Shown in pieces: positions 15,601 through 16,165 of a DNA stretch of 16,165 bases. Location of the stretch: assembly GCA_025450375.1 (NCBI GenBank), contig JANWHO010000252.1:1-16165 (forward strand). The letters are read 5' to 3'. Positions within the stretch are counted from its first letter, which is position 1. Each line of letters begins with the position of its first letter. The translations under genes and the position numbers were made by a program. This DNA comes from Chloroflexota bacterium (GTDB lineage Bacteria > Chloroflexota > UBA5177 > JANWHV01). Below the pieces are notes generated by a model. It made no database searches, had not been told where the DNA came from, and saw only the letters and a program-made list of their open reading frames with translations.

Positions 15601-16165
15601 ACGGCTTCGGGCGCTCTCGAAGCAACAATGCGTGGGCATACGAGCCGTCTGTACGGAGTGAGGTACAGTCCGGACGGCCGCTATATCGTGACGGCAAGTG
15701 ACGACGGCACGGCGCGCATCTGGACTGCTACCCCCGGCGTTCTACTAGGGAATCAGGTAGCGCTATTGCGCGGCCAGACCGCCGGAGTCGTCAGCGCCAT
15801 GTTCAGTCCCGATGGAACCCGCGTTGTCACGGCGGGAAAGGACGGCACCGTGCGTGTCTGGGATTCGGGAATTGGCCGGCTGCTTGCCGCAATCCCCGAT
15901 GGCCAGGGGTGCCACGGGTCTGGCTCGGTGAGCGGCAATAACTACTTTATCGCCGCGGCTTACAGCCGGGACGGGAAGTACTTCGCGACCGGCAATGGCA
16001 ACTGTCTCGCGCAGGTCTGGGATGCGGGCACGGGGCGGCTTGTGGCGACCCTGTCCGGTAATCGAGATGTCGTCCAGTGTGTCGCGTTCAGCCCGGATGG
16101 GCGCTGGTTGGCCACGGGCAGCGCCGATATGACCGCGACCGTGTGGGACACGCACACCTGGCGGA
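12601..16165 (+). CDS. TIR - nSTAND1 ATPase - transmembrane - WD40 repeat protein, 3' end outside window
   Basis: The frame is open for at least 1188 codons and runs off the window. The TIR domain (residues about 5-125) begins FDVFLSHNSRDK and carries WVYEEL, where Glu77 fits the catalytic glutamate of TIR NADases. The nSTAND1 module starts at CPYRGLQTFDEA, then FFGRENEI, Walker A GPSGSGKS (197-204), Walker B VVWVVDQFEE (285-294) and LRAD with Arg330. A helical region and a charged coiled coil (about 590-640) lead to one membrane helix (about 644-662) preceded by six arginines (634-642). A second coiled coil follows, then WD40 repeats from about 754, at least ten in view, each near 42 residues and ending in variants of RLWDARTG. 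STAND proteins oligomerise on ligand binding; TIR effectors of defence systems consume NAD+. A defence sensor-effector role is inference. The start is set by the TIR domain beginning at residue 6. Confidence 0.9.
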   Translation, partial: MNTAHFDVFLSHNSRDKPSVERLAAKLKHDGLEPWLDKWCLTPGGRWQDELVTGLHSSDTCAVFVGPNGLGDWVYEELGVALDRAAKDRKFRLFLVLLPGLPEPFDPTSLPPFLSTRTWVDLRPGIEDSRAYQHLINAIKGVPFGQQLPSEPNEDVCPYRGLQTFDEAHADLFFGRENEIQRLVERLKGTHFLAVLGPSGSGKSSLVRAGLIPALRAGALPGSNTWSFSTFTPSAHPLTALAAQLTRLYPGEAMHKTLDALAVDQRTLHLATSLAMADRPASERVVWVVDQFEEVFTLCQDAAERTSFMENLIYAASLQDGRDVVLLTLRADFYQKCAAYPDLSARVAAQQFLVSPMDFDGLRRAIEEPAWRVNLEFEQGLVDTILEDIERQPGALPLLEHALLELWERRRGHMLTLEGYRQSGGVQGAIAKRADAIYDALSPAQQQIARLTLLRLTQPGEGTEDTRRRAALSELITRKTGTAEVDAVVSALVNARLLTTTDEGPTHEHMVEVSHEALIRGWPRLRGWLDEDRGGLRLQRRLSEAAEEWHRLGRDVGLLYRGARLAEALEWRKNHEDGMNDLEREFLDAGAALKQREEDDERARQQRDLEAARQLAAIERGRAEAAGALVVSERRRSRIARRFSAGLAVLLVIAVVTTLVAVQQQSQAKNARSAAEQQRNAALAEKKVADQQRTLALAAQRVALARALAANAAAQLPNDPELSLLLARAGVQQAPLPETVDALRQSLAESRVRLTLRGHIGIVFGAIFNKQGTRILSAGADGTVRLWDARTGAPRRVFRGPVGNVGGVLSRDGSVVATYGPDKNARLWDASTGVLRAVVVGHSAPVNLAEVSPDGRDLATASQDGTVRVWDVASGRQLLVLRGHTASVWSLNYSPNGREIVTGSGDGTGRLWNARTGRLIAVLSGHTDIVDGAGFSPNGLLVATISFDHTARLWDARTGRLLRVLGGTVGHHNWVVAAAFSPDSSALVTASADTTAIIWNTASGALEATMRGHTSRLYGVRYSPDGRYIVTASDDGTARIWTATPGVLLGNQVALLRGQTAGVVSAMFSPDGTRVVTAGKDGTVRVWDSGIGRLLAAIPDGQGCHGSGSVSGNNYFIAAAYSRDGKYFATGNGNCLAQVWDAGTGRLVATLSGNRDVVQCVAFSPDGRWLATGSADMTATVWDTHTWR
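14860..16165 (+). repeat. WD40 coding repeats of the TIR-STAND gene
   Basis: Ten tandem units of about 126 bp (two are longer) encode beta-propeller blades with the pattern LRGH...FSPDG..., then DGTVRLWD.RTG. Some stretches are nearly identical at DNA level: an 18-bp block encoding ARLWDA is shared exactly by 15073-15090 and 15451-15468. This suggests some blades arose by recent duplication or are being homogenised. Unit 2 lacks the Gly-His turn, and unit 9 carries an insertion with extra cysteines. The array is cut by the window edge. Confidence 0.85.

Noticed and set aside
14860..16165. Repeated blocks resembling a CRISPR-like or satellite array
   Set aside because: The repeats are in frame and encode WD40 blades; they have no constant repeat plus unique spacer pattern.

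Overview
The window is a stretch of GC-rich bacterial chromosome with no RNA genes, no insertion sequences and no CRISPR array that I can see. Its gene content (a TIR-STAND-WD40 protein, a GH20 hexosaminidase, a YyaL-type thioredoxin-fold protein, a PAS-GGDEF-EAL protein, and a metallopeptidase with an LQRTAGN motif) would fit a soil or environmental member of the Chloroflexota or possibly the Actinomycetota. That placement is inference from gene style only and is weak.

Layout. Positions 1-477 hold the 3' end of a zinc-type (MDR) alcohol dehydrogenase on the plus strand. It converges on a small secreted protein with a signal peptide (508-1107, minus). Next comes a two-gene minus-strand unit (1304-2641): a predicted HExxH zinc metallopeptidase whose N-terminus carries the LQRTAGN-type motif common in proteins linked to extracellular contractile injection systems (eCIS), followed 3 nt later by a small helical protein of unknown function. 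A good promoter (TTGACT-17-AATAGT) drives this unit. The divergent neighbour (2815-3906, plus) is a fold-III PLP enzyme of the D-threonine aldolase / D-serine dehydratase type. Its translation start region has been tandemly duplicated. It converges, with only 6 nt between stops, on a berberine-bridge-like FAD oxidoreductase (3913-5319, minus). A GH20 beta-N-acetylhexosaminidase (5694-7643, minus) is divergent from a PAS-PAS-GGDEF-EAL cyclic-di-GMP protein (7823-9979, plus). That is followed by a YyaL/SPATA20-like protein (10227-12260, plus) with an inverted repeat across its stop codon.

The most notable locus is at the right edge. From 12601 to beyond the window end runs a very large single gene: TIR domain, nSTAND1 P-loop ATPase, coiled coil, one transmembrane helix, and at least ten WD40 repeats. 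It has a candidate promoter and three 21-bp-phased direct repeats upstream. This architecture is that of a sensor-effector NTPase. A defence (abortive-infection-like, NAD-consuming) role is a reasonable inference, not shown here. The arginine cluster before the membrane helix predicts the TIR/ATPase part in the cytoplasm and the WD40 propeller outside, which would be unusual for a sensor of intracellular phage products.

Apart from the metallopeptidase pair, the genes look like independent transcription units and do not form one pathway.
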